Shown here one piece after another: positions 1 to 8,444 of a stretch of 64,000 nucleotides of DNA. Positions within the stretch are counted from its first letter, which is position 1, and every line of letters starts with the position of its first letter. Source of the stretch: CAYRES01 sp964423425 (GTDB lineage Bacteria > Actinomycetota > Thermoleophilia > RBG-16-64-13); NCBI GenBank assembly GCA_964423425.1, contig CAYRES010000001.1, forward strand, positions 124,001-188,000. Direction: 5' to 3'. The translations under genes and the position numbers were made by a program. Below the pieces are notes generated by a model. It ran no database searches and was not told where the DNA came from. It saw nothing but the letters and a program-made list of their open reading frames with translations.

Positions 1-429
1 TGCTTCGGCTACCGCTGCTCGGGGCTGCCTGCGGGCGCGTGTGTGACAGCCGTAAGGCTGGTTCTGACTGCGTCCGATACGCAGGAAGTGTTGGCGGCGC
101 ATCGTGCCAACCTGAAGAAGCGCCGGCTGTCCCAACCTCGAGGAGCCCGGACTTTCGGCAGTGCTTTCAAGAACCCCTCCGGTGACGCGGCCGGCCGTCT
201 GTTGGATCAGGCCGGCGTGAAAGGCATGAGCCGAGGGGGTGCGTGCGTCTCATCGGTGCATGCCAACTTCGTGGTGAACACCGGCGATGCCACCACAGCC
301 GACGTGCTCCACCTCATGACCATGATGCGCGAGACGGTGCAACGCGTTCACGGTGTCGTGCTCGAGCCGGAAGTGAAAGTCTGGGGCACCGACTTCCCCT
401 GGAGGCAGGAGTCTGGGCATGAGGGGTAG
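1..429 (+). CDS. murB: UDP-N-acetylenolpyruvoylglucosamine reductase, C-terminal part (cut by window start)
   Basis: The frame is open from base 1, so only the last 142 residues are present. The protein makes UDP-MurNAc from UDP-GlcNAc-enolpyruvate with NADPH and FAD in cytosolic peptidoglycan precursor synthesis. The visible part matches the MurB C-terminal domain: GSAFKNPSGD carries the catalytic serine of the GS-x-FKNP motif, then comes AGRLLDQAG, then HANFVVN, and LEPEVKVWG near the end carries the conserved glutamate. The stop lies 12 nt before ftsQ, the usual murB-ftsQ-ftsZ order of Gram-positive division clusters. The FAD-binding N-terminal half lies outside the window. The family call is firm. 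Confidence 0.93.
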   Translation, partial: CFGYRCSGLPAGACVTAVRLVLTASDTQEVLAAHRANLKKRRLSQPRGARTFGSAFKNPSGDAAGRLLDQAGVKGMSRGGACVSSVHANFVVNTGDATTADVLHLMTMMRETVQRVHGVVLEPEVKVWGTDFPWRQESGHEG

Positions 430-441
430 AAACATCTCAGT

Positions 442-1266
442 GTGGATCGGAGAATACGAGAGCGACGCCGCGAGATCGCGCGCGGGCGCGGCCGTCACCG
501 GCTGACGCTCGCCATTCTCGCCGTTCTGCTCCTCGCCTGTGTGGGCGGTTTTCTCTGGCTTCGCTCCTCAGACGCCCTTTCTGTGACCCGGATCATCGGA
601 CCCTCTTCTGATCTTGTCGGGACTGAAGAGGTCTCGGACGTCCTGGGAGACGTGCTTGGACAGAATCTTCTCCAAGTACAGGGCGGGGAACTCGAGGAGA
701 CGCTCTGTACGCTGCCCTACGTGCGAGAGGCCCGGGTGGTCAAGCGCTTCCCCCACACCCTCGAGGTGCGACTGGTGGAGTATGTACCAGCGGTGCGTCT
801 GAAGGACGTGGCAGGCACGGTCTGGCTGGTTTCAGAAGACGGCCGCGTGCTGGAGATGGAGGTCCCCGGGGATGGATCGGCCGTGGAGGCGCAGGCGGTG
901 GACGTGGAGCAGGCGGACCCGTCGCTGCTGCCCTTGGTGATCGCAGGCGAGGAAGCCGTCGCGGGTCCGGGTGCCTGGGTGTCGAGGGGCGTCGGCGATG
1001 CAGTCGGGCTTGCTCTGGTTACGATGAATCCCTCCCTCTGGCCCGACACGCTTCCCCTCGAGGCGGTGCACGTGGATGGGACCGGGAGCGTGACCATGGC
1101 GCTGGAGGGAGGTACGAGGGTCAAGGTCGGCACCTGTGAGAAGCTAGAGGAGAAGTTGATGGTAGCCACACAGGTAATAGACCAATACTTGAGGGATGGT
1201 AAGCTTGCCGAGTACGTGGATGTGAGAGTACCGGACCGCGTTGTGGCTAAGAAACGCGATTCGTGA
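442..1266 (+). CDS. ftsQ: Cell division protein FtsQ/DivIB
   Basis: A 274-aa bitopic membrane protein of the divisome. The order is a basic cytoplasmic tail (about residues 1-20), one transmembrane helix (about 21-41, LAILAVLLLACVGGFLWL), a POTRA domain (about 45-115, containing LPYVREARVVKRFPHTLEV) and an extracytoplasmic beta domain. FtsQ links the FtsB/FtsL complex to FtsW/FtsI and septal wall synthesis. The start is GTG, with only a weak GAGGGG upstream inside the end of murB, so translational coupling to murB is plausible. Position between murB and ftsZ supports the call, because FtsQ sequences diverge strongly. Confidence 0.88.
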   Translation: MDRRIRERRREIARGRGRHRLTLAILAVLLLACVGGFLWLRSSDALSVTRIIGPSSDLVGTEEVSDVLGDVLGQNLLQVQGGELEETLCTLPYVREARVVKRFPHTLEVRLVEYVPAVRLKDVAGTVWLVSEDGRVLEMEVPGDGSAVEAQAVDVEQADPSLLPLVIAGEEAVAGPGAWVSRGVGDAVGLALVTMNPSLWPDTLPLEAVHVDGTGSVTMALEGGTRVKVGTCEKLEEKLMVATQVIDQYLRDGKLAEYVDVRVPDRVVAKKRDS

Positions 1267-1274
1267 TATGTGTT

Positions 1275-1320
1275 AGCATGTAATGCTGCTTCCCTGAAGG
1301 GAACCCGAGAAAACTGCAGC
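1275..1320 (+). other. Potential stem-loops in the ftsQ-ftsZ spacer
   Basis: The 247-nt spacer holds overlapping inverted repeats: AGCAT/ATGCT (1275-1287), TTCCCT-GA-AGGGAA (1290-1303), and an outer GCTGC/GCAGC pair (1285-1289 with 1316-1320). The first pair is mutually exclusive with the outer pair. No U-tract follows. It could be a leader structure or a weak processing site upstream of ftsZ. It matches no riboswitch class I recognise. Confidence 0.25.
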
Positions 1321-1513
1321 TCTGTGCTAGGTTCTGCATGGAAAGTATGGAGTCTACATTGAGGTTGCGGGAAATGAGAGAGCAGGCGGCGGGGGAGTCG
1401 GTCTCGGCCACAGAGGTGTGCGGGCGCGCCATAGCCGGTACATCGAGCGGCGCAAGGAGCTGCGTGGCGAGTGAGGGCACTCCCGATGTGGGTGCAACGG
1501 AGGTCGCGTAGAC

Positions 1514-2656
1514 ATGATCGACACCGGTTCGAGCTACATCGCGGTGATCAAGGTGGTCGGAGTCGGAGGCGGAGGGACCAACGCGGTCAACCGCATGGTC
1601 GACGCCGGGCTGAAGGGCGTGGAGTTCATAGCCGTCAATACCGACGCACAGGCTCTGCTCATGTGCGATGCGGACGTGAAGATCCACATCGGGGGCAAGG
1701 TCACCCGGGGCCTGGGTGCCGGCGCCAACCCGGAGGTGGGCCGCCAGGCGGCTGAGGAGAGTCGGGACGAGTTGCGGGAAGCTCTGAAGGGCGCCGACAT
1801 GGTCTTCGTCACCGCCGGGAAGGGCGGGGGTACGGGCACGGGGGCCGCGCCGGTCATCGCCGAGTTGGCCCGGGAGTTGGGTGCGCTCACCGTGGGGGTG
1901 GTCACCCGCCCCTTCACCTTCGAGGGCCGCAAGCGGGCCACGCAGGCGGAGACGGGCATCGAGGCCCTGTCGAAGAAGGTCGACACCCTGATCATCATCC
2001 CGAACGACAGGCTGCTTCAGGTGGTCGAGCGGCGCACGTCGATCATAGAGGCTTTCAAGGTGGCCGACGACGTGCTTCGGCAGGGCGTGCAGGGCATCAC
2101 CGATCTCATCACGGTACCCGGCCTCATCAACCTCGACTTCGCCGACGTGCGCACTATCATCCGCAATGCGGGCTCGGCCCTCATGGGCATCGGCATCTCG
2201 TCGGGGGAGCACAGAGGGGTTGAGGCCGCAAGGGCGGCCATCTCGTCCCCGCTCCTCGAGTCCTCCATCGAGGGGGCGACCGGTATTCTCCTCAATATCA
2301 CAGGTGGTCCGGACTTGGGCCTGTTCGAGGTCAATGAGGCGGCGGAGGTCATCTCTGGTGCGGCCGACCCCGACGCCAACATCATCTTCGGCGCCGTGAT
2401 CGATGACGGTATGGGTGATCAGGTGAGGGTGACCGTCATCGCCACCGGCTTCGACGTGAACATCCACCGCAAGGAGTTGGGCTTCGCCCTCGAAGACAGG
2501 TTCGATGACAAGAGGGGCCGTGAAGAAGAGGTTCCCTCGCCCCTGCAGGCTCCTGAGCCCCTCGAGGTCGAGGAGAAGGCCGCCGGGGAGCCGGAGACCT
2601 TCGAGGTGGACAAGGACATACTCGAGATCCCACCTTTCCTGAGGGATCGGAACTGA
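1514..2656 (+). CDS. ftsZ: Cell division GTPase FtsZ
   Basis: The 380-aa tubulin homologue that polymerises into the Z-ring at midcell. The nucleotide-binding glycine loop VGVGGGGTNAVNRM is at about 15-28 and the tubulin signature GGGTGTGAAP at 104-113. The T7 synergy loop region GAVIDDGMGDQVRVTVIATG lies near residue 300. The acidic linker ends in the short peptide DILEIPPFLRDRN, the binding tail for SepF and other partners. SD GGAGGT (1499-1504) precedes the ATG by 9 nt. The 247-nt upstream spacer suggests a separate promoter, although none is convincing. Partners sepF and divIVA lie downstream. Confidence 0.98.
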   Translation: MIDTGSSYIAVIKVVGVGGGGTNAVNRMVDAGLKGVEFIAVNTDAQALLMCDADVKIHIGGKVTRGLGAGANPEVGRQAAEESRDELREALKGADMVFVTAGKGGGTGTGAAPVIAELARELGALTVGVVTRPFTFEGRKRATQAETGIEALSKKVDTLIIIPNDRLLQVVERRTSIIEAFKVADDVLRQGVQGITDLITVPGLINLDFADVRTIIRNAGSALMGIGISSGEHRGVEAARAAISSPLLESSIEGATGILLNITGGPDLGLFEVNEAAEVISGAADPDANIIFGAVIDDGMGDQVRVTVIATGFDVNIHRKELGFALEDRFDDKRGREEEVPSPLQAPEPLEVEEKAAGEPETFEVDKDILEIPPFLRDRN

Positions 2657-2712
2657 CCCCTGCGCTTTGAGGGAGGGCCCTGCCTGTATGCATCGGCAGG
2701 GCCGGAAGCGAC

Positions 2713-3519
2713 GTGATCACTCCGGCCGACATCCGCTTCGAAGCCACATGTGCGGCAGGTGTGCCCGTCATCCGCGCACGTCAGGCGGCCGGGCGCTCAG
2801 CGCGGGCTGAGGTCGTGTTCACCACGCGGAAGGGCGGGGTGAGCGTGGGCCCCTACGCGTCGCTCAATGTGAGCCCGCACGTGGGGGACGATCGCGAAGC
2901 CGTGGTGGAGAACCGCCGCCGGGCGGCCCGCGCGGTGGGGGCCGGGCGGGAACGGCTGGTGTCCCTCCTTCAGGTGCACGGTAACCGGGTGGTCGAGTTC
3001 CCGGAAGCCGCCGCAGGTCGTGGGTCCACCGAGGCCGACGGTGTCATCTTGCGTTCGCCGCGGGACGCGGGTGCCGCCGCCGCGCTGCTCTCTGCCGATT
3101 GTGTGCCGGTGGTGCTCGTGGGGCAGGAGGTTTTCGCCATCCTTCACGGGGGGTGGCGGGGGTTGCTGGCGGGAGTACTGCAGGAGGGCGTGCGGGCGCT
3201 CGGGGCGCAGGTGCAGGAAGCCTTCGTGGGCCCCAGCATCGGTCCCTGCTGCTACGAGGTGGGGCCGGAGCTTGTGCAGGCGTTCGCGGGGCGCTTCGGC
3301 CCAGAGGTGGTGAGGACCGATTCGCGGGTCGACCTGTGGGAGGCGGCGGCTCTTGCCCTGGCGGAGGCCGGTGTCGATCGCGCCCGCGTGGCCAACGGCC
3401 GGCTGTGCACGAAGTGCTCAGCCGACGTGTTCTACTCACACAGGCGGGAAGGACCCCACACAGGACGCCAGGGGGCGCTCGTCTGTGTGCACCAGGAAGC
3501 GGGCGGGGCAGTTGATTGA
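2713..3519 (+). CDS. pgeF: PgeF/YlmD family copper or zinc oxidoreductase (laccase-domain protein)
   Basis: 268 aa of the DUF152/YfiH family. Members were first called polyphenol oxidases. Characterised members act as purine nucleoside phosphorylases or adenosine deaminases, and E. coli PgeF edits mis-incorporated L-serine from peptidoglycan precursors. The metal-site residues are visible as His89 (QVHG), Cys130 (SADCVPV) and His145 (LHGGWRG), followed by GPSIGPCCYEVG and a C-terminal NGRLCTKC. The start is GTG, and upstream initiation is possible. Its place between ftsZ and yggS is conserved in many Gram-positive genomes. Which of the reported activities applies here cannot be told. Confidence 0.85.
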   Translation: MITPADIRFEATCAAGVPVIRARQAAGRSARAEVVFTTRKGGVSVGPYASLNVSPHVGDDREAVVENRRRAARAVGAGRERLVSLLQVHGNRVVEFPEAAAGRGSTEADGVILRSPRDAGAAAALLSADCVPVVLVGQEVFAILHGGWRGLLAGVLQEGVRALGAQVQEAFVGPSIGPCCYEVGPELVQAFAGRFGPEVVRTDSRVDLWEAAALALAEAGVDRARVANGRLCTKCSADVFYSHRREGPHTGRQGALVCVHQEAGGAVD

Positions 3520-3555
3520 GGAAAGAACGTGTGGCTCACGCGTATTAGAGGATAC

Positions 3556-4242
3556 ATGGACATAGGCAGCGAACAAATTCGGAACAACCTGCTTCGTGTG
3601 GAGCAGCGGGTGAGGGAGGCGGAGCGAAGGAGCGGCCGCGAGGGAGAGGTCCGGATCGTGGCGGCCACGAAGTACGTGAGTGTGGAGGACATGCGGTTGG
3701 TGCAGGAGGCGGGCATAAGGCTCGTGGGAGAGAACCGCGCCCACGAGTTGCTTGAGAAGGCAGCGTTGTATTCCGGTGATATGGAGTTCCATTTCATCGG
3801 CCACCTGCAGCATCGTAAAGTGAAGGACGTGGTTCCTCATGTGTCGATGATCCATTCGGTCGATTCGCTGCGTCTGGTGAAGGCGCTCGATGAGCGGTCA
3901 AGGCGCAGCATTGAGGTGCTCCTACAGGTGAACGTGAGTGGAGAGGAAAGCAAGTATGGTATTCTGCCTTCCGAAGCGGAAGCGTTCCTTGAGCAGTGCG
4001 TTTCCTACAGGAACGTGTGTTTCGCGGGGCTCATGACAATGGCTCCCTTGGTGGTGGATGCCGAGGAGGTCCGGCCGGTGTTCCGAGGTCTGCGCGAGCT
4101 TCGTGACCGGCTGGCCGGGGTATTCGAGTCCCGGTACGAACTCCGGCATCTGTCCATGGGGATGACAAACGATTTCGACGTAGCCGTGGAGGAAGGCGCT
4201 ACCCTCGTGAGGGTCGGGAGCGTCCTCTTCTCCGCACCCTAA
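3556..4242 (+). CDS. yggS: PLP homeostasis protein YggS (PLPBP family)
   Basis: A 228-aa cytosolic fold-type III PLP-binding protein that buffers pyridoxal phosphate and affects amino-acid metabolism. No catalytic activity is established for the family. The Schiff-base lysine is Lys39 in IVAATKYVS. Further matches are GENRAHELLEK, FHFIGHLQHRK, LQVNVSGEESKYG and LSMGMTNDFDVAVEEGATLVRVGS. I take the ATG at 3556, after AGAGGATAC. A GTG at 3529 would add nine residues unlike the family. SepF follows after 12 nt, the standard neighbour. Confidence 0.93.
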   Translation: MDIGSEQIRNNLLRVEQRVREAERRSGREGEVRIVAATKYVSVEDMRLVQEAGIRLVGENRAHELLEKAALYSGDMEFHFIGHLQHRKVKDVVPHVSMIHSVDSLRLVKALDERSRRSIEVLLQVNVSGEESKYGILPSEAEAFLEQCVSYRNVCFAGLMTMAPLVVDAEEVRPVFRGLRELRDRLAGVFESRYELRHLSMGMTNDFDVAVEEGATLVRVGSVLFSAP

Positions 4243-4254
4243 GGAGGAAGAGGG

Positions 4255-4842
4255 ATGGGCCTGGGAGACATGTGGCACAAGACCCTGGTGTACTTCGGCA
4301 TTGCCGATGAGGATGAGGAGTACTACGAGGAGGAGACCCTCGCTCCCCATGAGGAACTGGAACAGTCGTATCAGGAGCGTCCCAACGTGAAGAAGGTGGA
4401 ACGAAGGTCCAGGGCGGCCTCCGGCCGGCGCGTGCAAGAGGATGAGTTCGACGACATATTCTCCGACCAGCAGACCTATCGTCGCGACCAGAGAGCCGGG
4501 GCGCCTGGCGGAGGCGCGGGGGGTGGAGTGATCCGTCCGCTGCCGACTCCTTCGGAGAGAGGACCGGTCAAGGTTCATCTTGTGGTGCCCAAGAACTTCA
4601 ACGACGCTCAATTGGTCGCTGACAAGTTCAAGGGCGACATACCGGTCATCCTCAATCTGCAGGGGTGCGACGCGGAGCTGTCCAAGCGGCTCATCGACTT
4701 CTCCAGCGGCCTGACGTACGCTCTCGACGGCGGCATCGAACGCATAGCCGACAAGGTGTTCCTCGTCACGCCGCGCAACGTCGAGGTGTCGGCGGAGGAG
4801 AGGCAGCGTCTCATTGAGAAGGGCTTCTTCAATCAGTTCTGA
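4255..4842 (+). CDS. sepF: Cell division protein SepF
   Basis: 195 aa. The N-terminal amphipathic membrane-binding segment (MGLGDMWHKTLVYFG) is followed by an acidic, low-complexity linker (about 20-100). The SepF core (about 105-190) contains VHLVVPKNFNDAQLVADKF, VILNLQGCD and DFSSGLTYALDGGIERIADK. SepF tethers FtsZ to the membrane and is the main FtsZ anchor in actinobacteria, which lack FtsA. There is a strong SD, AAGGAGG at 4241-4247, reaching into the yggS stop region. Confidence 0.96.
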   Translation: MGLGDMWHKTLVYFGIADEDEEYYEEETLAPHEELEQSYQERPNVKKVERRSRAASGRRVQEDEFDDIFSDQQTYRRDQRAGAPGGGAGGGVIRPLPTPSERGPVKVHLVVPKNFNDAQLVADKFKGDIPVILNLQGCDAELSKRLIDFSSGLTYALDGGIERIADKVFLVTPRNVEVSAEERQRLIEKGFFNQF

Positions 4843-4968
4843 GACCGGAGCCGACGGCGGTGAGACCTCGTCCGAGGGCATGAGTGCGGCGGGAGCAGAG
4901 GCGGCTGCGCTGGAGGTGTTGGGCTGCCGTTGAGTCGCCGTACATGTCCTTCAAGTCCAGGAGCGACT

Positions 4969-5790
4969 GTGTCTAGCGAGAGCGTGTCGTATCGCACGAT
5001 TGGAATCATCGGGTTGGGCAATGTGGGTATGGCCATGGCTCGGGGTTGGTTGGGAGCCCCCTACCTGGAGTTGGAGCTGACGGTCTGTGACGTCGACGTC
5101 GCTCGCGTGGCCGCTGCTGTGGAGGCGGGCGGCAGCCGAGTCAAAGTGGCGGCGTCACCGTCCGAGGCCGCCCAGTTGTCCGACGCCGTGATCGTCGCCG
5201 TGAAACCGAAGGACTTGGAGGGAGTGCTCGGGGGGCTGGCCGGAGTGGTCGGCTCCGGCGACATCGTCATCTCGACTGCGGCCGGAGTCGAACTCGAGGA
5301 GTTGCGCAGCGTGCTCGGGCCTTCCCCCAGCCTCTACCGCATCATGCCGAATTTGGCCGTAGCCGTCGGCCAAGGGGCGATTGCCCTCGCTCCCGCTGCG
5401 GGCTCGCGGCCGGAGGAAGCTCAAGGTGTGGTGCAACTCCTCGGCCTGCTCGGGCTGGTGGAGACCCTGCCGGAGGCTCAGTTCAACACGGCGACCGCTC
5501 TTGGAGGAAGCGGCCCGGGATTCTTGGCACTGATTCTCGAGGCCCTCGAAGATGGAGCGGTGCGCATGGGCATGGACAGGGCCATCGCTCGTCGCATTGC
5601 CAGGCAGATGGCGTTGGGCACCGCCCATATCCTCCTTCCGGAACGGGGTTCTTCGGCCGAACTGAAGGACCGGGTGGCGACACCCGGCGGTACCACCATC
5701 GCGGGACTGGCCGTGCTCGAAGACAGGGCTGTGCGCGGGGCGGTGCTCCGGGCGGTGGAGGCGGCGGCGGAACGTGGGAAGCGTCTCTAG
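4969..5790 (+). CDS. proC: Pyrroline-5-carboxylate reductase
   Basis: About 273 aa. It reduces P5C to L-proline with NAD(P)H in the cytosol. The Rossmann loop GIIGLGNVGMAMARGW is at the N-terminus. Later motifs are VAVKPKDLEGVL, RIMPNLAVAVGQG, GSGPGFLALILEAL and the ProC signature around DRVATPGGTTIAGLAVLE. I prefer the GTG at 4969 with AGGAG at 4959-4963. A TTG at 4930 would add an unconserved leader. ProC between sepF and divIVA is a common actinobacterial arrangement. The proline-degrading putA lies 9 kb downstream. Confidence 0.92.
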   Translation: MSSESVSYRTIGIIGLGNVGMAMARGWLGAPYLELELTVCDVDVARVAAAVEAGGSRVKVAASPSEAAQLSDAVIVAVKPKDLEGVLGGLAGVVGSGDIVISTAAGVELEELRSVLGPSPSLYRIMPNLAVAVGQGAIALAPAAGSRPEEAQGVVQLLGLLGLVETLPEAQFNTATALGGSGPGFLALILEALEDGAVRMGMDRAIARRIARQMALGTAHILLPERGSSAELKDRVATPGGTTIAGLAVLEDRAVRGAVLRAVEAAAERGKRL

Positions 5791-5853
5791 GCGGCGCACG
5801 AGGCTTTCCTGGGCGGCGCATCACTCTCCATCACCACCACTTGTGGCCTCGGC

Positions 5854-5884
5854 TTGGCATGCCCCGTCGGGGCTGCGGTATGAT
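5854..5884 (+). promoter_or_regulatory. Candidate promoter for divIVA
   Basis: TTGGCA (5854-5859) and TATGAT (5879-5884) resemble sigma-70/SigA boxes but are separated by 19 bp, longer than ideal. The spacer contains GCCCC-GTC-GGGGC, an inverted repeat that could be an operator. It lies about 70 nt before the divIVA start. Confidence 0.3.
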
Positions 5885-5956
5885 GAGGCGGAAGCGATGA
5901 GTCCGTCCGGGCCTGCCGCAGACAACATGAATGGAGCGATCGGTCGAGGAGGGGGA

Positions 5957-7111
5957 ATGAAGCTCACGCCTATTGATATCCGCCACAAGGAATTCCGCCG
6001 GGCGATGCGGGGCTACTCCGAAGAGGAGGTCGATATCTTCCTCGACGAGGTGGCCGACGAGTTCGAGCGGCTCTTCCAAGCCAATATCGAGCTGCAGGAT
6101 CACGTCACCCGCTTGGATGACCAGGTTGCCCAGTTCGACAACCTCAAAGAGACCCTGCAGAAGACATTGGTCTCTGCTCAGCAGCAAGCCGACGAGATGC
6201 GCGCCAACGCACGCAAGGAGGCGGAACTCACCCTGCGCGATTCCGAACTCAAGGCGCGCGACATCATCGCCGACTCGTATGCTGAGAAGCAGCGGGTGCA
6301 GCAGTCGCTGTTGCAGCTGCGGCAGGTCGAGGAAGACTTCCGCTTCAAGTTCCGCTCCTTGTTGCAGGCCCACCTCAATCTGTTGAAGGAAGATGAGGAG
6401 AGCGAGGACCGCGCTGCATTCGGCCACGTGGTGAGCGGTGTGGAGCGAGAGCTCGTCGATGATACGGCGCAGGCAGTAGAGGTGGATCGACCAGCGACAG
6501 GGCGGCAGGCGGAGCAGGGGAGTGACACACAAAGGCTCGATCACGAAGCGGGAGACTCGGCAGCGGAGGGGAGATGGCGTGCGGACGGGGAGAGCGGCGC
6601 GCCTGTTTCCACGCCGGCGGGGCAGGCGCCAAGCGACCCGGCCGTGGTGGAAGCCCGGAGCGGCATTCCGCCCCAGGCACCGGTGTTCCCGCGTGCCGAT
6701 GCGGCCGACGAGCCCGTTGAAGAGGTAACGGCCGAGACCCCGGGGCTCGATGATGAGGCTTTGGAGAATGAGTTTCTGGGGTTCAGGCCGGAGGCTCCCC
6801 CGGCCGACGGATCGGCGCGTTTCGCCGGAGGGCGCGGCGCCGAGATTCCTCCCTCCGAAGACGACTTCCTTGCCAAGTGGAGTGAGAGGGTCGGCGACAT
6901 GGACCGCCGCGACCTCGACCGGCACGACGCCGGCGCGCTCACGGAGCTCGATGAGCCACGTGAGCCGGGAAGTGGAGGCATCCGTCCGCTCGCTCCTGAT
7001 TACGAGCCGAAGAAGAGGGAATCGTCGGTGCGGCGCTTCCTCTTCGGGGGAAAGGGCGACGAGGAGGAAGAGCGCTCCGAGGAAGAGAATGACCGGGACT
7101 TCAAGTGGTGA
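5957..7111 (+). CDS. divIVA: Polar growth/septum protein DivIVA (Wag31-like)
   Basis: 384 aa. The N-terminal DivIVA membrane-curvature domain begins MKLTPIDIRHKEFRRAMRGY and continues YSEEEVDIFLDEVADEFERL. A coiled coil follows to about residue 145, including TLRDSELKARDIIADSYAEK. The long C-terminal half is disordered, rich in Pro, Ala and Glu, and ends with a charged KGDEEEERSEEEND tail. DivIVA marks negatively curved membrane at poles and septa and recruits growth or division factors. The ATG at 5957 follows GAGGAGGGGG. The extended tail resembles actinobacterial polar-growth versions and is much longer than in Bacillus. Confidence 0.93.
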   Translation: MKLTPIDIRHKEFRRAMRGYSEEEVDIFLDEVADEFERLFQANIELQDHVTRLDDQVAQFDNLKETLQKTLVSAQQQADEMRANARKEAELTLRDSELKARDIIADSYAEKQRVQQSLLQLRQVEEDFRFKFRSLLQAHLNLLKEDEESEDRAAFGHVVSGVERELVDDTAQAVEVDRPATGRQAEQGSDTQRLDHEAGDSAAEGRWRADGESGAPVSTPAGQAPSDPAVVEARSGIPPQAPVFPRADAADEPVEEVTAETPGLDDEALENEFLGFRPEAPPADGSARFAGGRGAEIPPSEDDFLAKWSERVGDMDRRDLDRHDAGALTELDEPREPGSGGIRPLAPDYEPKKRESSVRRFLFGGKGDEEEERSEEENDRDFKW

Positions 7112-7439
7112 CGGTCCGGCGGTGACGATTCGGCCTTGTTCGGACGGGTTTCTGGTGGGCGTCAGGGTGAGCCCGGGCGCGAAGACGACGCGCTGCGTGG
7201 GACACTATGGCGACCGCCTCAAGGTGCGTGTGGCCGCTCCTCCTGAGAGCGGCAGGGCCAACTCCGCTCTCCTCACCGCGGTGGCCCGCTGGTTGGACAG
7301 GCCGAAGGACACGGTGGCCATCCACTCGGGGCGCAGCGGAAGAGACAAGGTGCTGTGTTTCAAAGGTGTGAGCCGGGAGGAACTGCGCAGGGCTCTTGCA
7401 CAGCTTATTGTGGCGGCGGAGGATGGCGGCGGCAGTTGA
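7089..7439 (+). CDS. YggU/DUF167 family protein
   Basis: 116 aa. It matches the small DUF167 family: FLVGVRVSPGAKTTRC, DRLKVRVAAPPESGRANSAL and VAIHSGRSGRDKVL. Its function is not established, although structures of relatives are known and the gene is often found in sepF/proC/divIVA clusters. The chosen ATG overlaps the divIVA end by 23 nt and has GAGGAAGAG in front. A GTG at 7122 is an alternative that would remove the non-conserved first 11 residues. Confidence 0.82.
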   Translation: MTGTSSGDGPAVTIRPCSDGFLVGVRVSPGAKTTRCVGHYGDRLKVRVAAPPESGRANSALLTAVARWLDRPKDTVAIHSGRSGRDKVLCFKGVSREELRRALAQLIVAAEDGGGS

Positions 7440-7479
7440 GTGCTGCGTTCAAAGCCCAGGCAGGAGAGTTGGGGCGATT

Positions 7480-7839
7480 ATGGACACAGACAAGATAAAG
7501 GCGCAACTCCTCGAGGAGCGAGACCGCTTGGAACGTGAACTCGAGATGTCTGAGGCGGAGCTGTCCGAGCCCTTGGAGGAGATGTCCGGCGAAAGCCCCT
7601 ATGGGCAGCACCTCGCGGAGAACGCGAGTGGGTCCATCGACAGGGAGCTCGATCTCATGCGGGAGCCTGCCCTCCGCGCGGCCCTGGAGCGCATCGATCG
7701 GGCTCTCGAGAAGATCGCAGCCGGCGACTACGGTCGTTGCGATCGATGTGGCCGAGACATCGGCGATGAGCGGCTGGAGGTCGCTCCCTATGCAAATCTC
7801 TGTATGGACTGCAAGCGGCGAGAGGAGAGGGGCAGTTAG
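7480..7839 (+). CDS. DksA/TraR-type C4 zinc-finger protein
   Basis: 119 aa. An N-terminal coiled-coil region (DKIKAQLLEERDRLERELEM and following) is followed by a zinc finger with Cys pairs CDRCGRDI and LCMDCKRR near the C-terminus. DksA/TraR proteins enter the RNA polymerase secondary channel. Short actinobacterial forms of this type next to lspA have no confirmed function here. The tip DxxDxA motif of true DksA is not evident, so a ppGpp cofactor role should not be assumed. The ATG at 7480 follows GGAGAG with fair spacing. Confidence 0.85.
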   Translation: MDTDKIKAQLLEERDRLERELEMSEAELSEPLEEMSGESPYGQHLAENASGSIDRELDLMREPALRAALERIDRALEKIAAGDYGRCDRCGRDIGDERLEVAPYANLCMDCKRREERGS

Positions 7840-7891
7840 GCGAAGGTGCTTGGATCCTCTTGAGCCCGCCTCCGAACCGGAACTCCGTGTC

Positions 7892-8428
7892 GTGACGAGC
7901 CGTTTTGCATCAGTCAGCCAGAGTCCCAAGAAGTGGATCGCCTTCGGTGTGGCGGTGGCCGTGGTGCTCGCCTTGGACATCTTGTCGAAGTCCCTTGCCG
8001 AAGCGCATCTTCCTCTGGGTGAGTATCGTGAGGTTCTCCCCTTCCTGGGTCTCGAGCGCACTATGAACACGGGCGTCGCCTTCGGTCTCTTAGCGGGCAG
8101 GCCTGTGCTCATACTTGTGGCCAGAGGGCTGGCTCTCACGGTGGTGCTTGCGTATCTCTTCATCGAGACCCGGCCACTCCTGTCCGGTATCGCCGCCGGA
8201 CTGTTGGTGGGGGGGAGCGTCGGCAACATCGTCGATCAGATAGGAAGGGGCTACGTGACCGACTTCCTGAAGCTCCCTTGGTGGCCCAACTTCAATGTTG
8301 CCGACGTGTTCATCGTGGCCGGGGTCGGTCTGTTGCTGGTGAGTCTCGTGCTCACCTGGAGAAAGGCCGAAGAGAGCGCTCGTACGGAGTCCTCGAGTGA
8401 CCCCCCATCAGAAGACACCACCGCCTGA
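7892..8428 (+). CDS. lspA: Lipoprotein signal peptidase (signal peptidase II)
   Basis: About 178 aa with four predicted membrane helices. It cleaves prolipoprotein signal peptides before the lipid-modified cysteine. The conserved blocks are visible: MNTGVAFGLL, GGSVGNIVDQIGRGYVTDF with the first catalytic Asp, and FNVADVFIVAGV with the second. Substrates in this window would include DctP, LivK and the GerMN lipoprotein. The start is uncertain: GTG at 7892 gives a normal length but has no clear SD. The order lspA then rluD is a conserved pairing. Confidence 0.93.
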   Translation: MTSRFASVSQSPKKWIAFGVAVAVVLALDILSKSLAEAHLPLGEYREVLPFLGLERTMNTGVAFGLLAGRPVLILVARGLALTVVLAYLFIETRPLLSGIAAGLLVGGSVGNIVDQIGRGYVTDFLKLPWWPNFNVADVFIVAGVGLLLVSLVLTWRKAEESARTESSSDPPSEDTTA

Positions 8429-8444
8429 CGGCGGGAGGTACGGC

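Noticed and set aside
1247..2467. 406-codon minus-strand frame opposite ftsZ
   Set aside because: Antisense shadow of ftsZ with no domain signature.
5831..6925. 364-codon minus-strand frame opposite divIVA
   Set aside because: Translation shows no recognised motif; divIVA on the other strand is clear.
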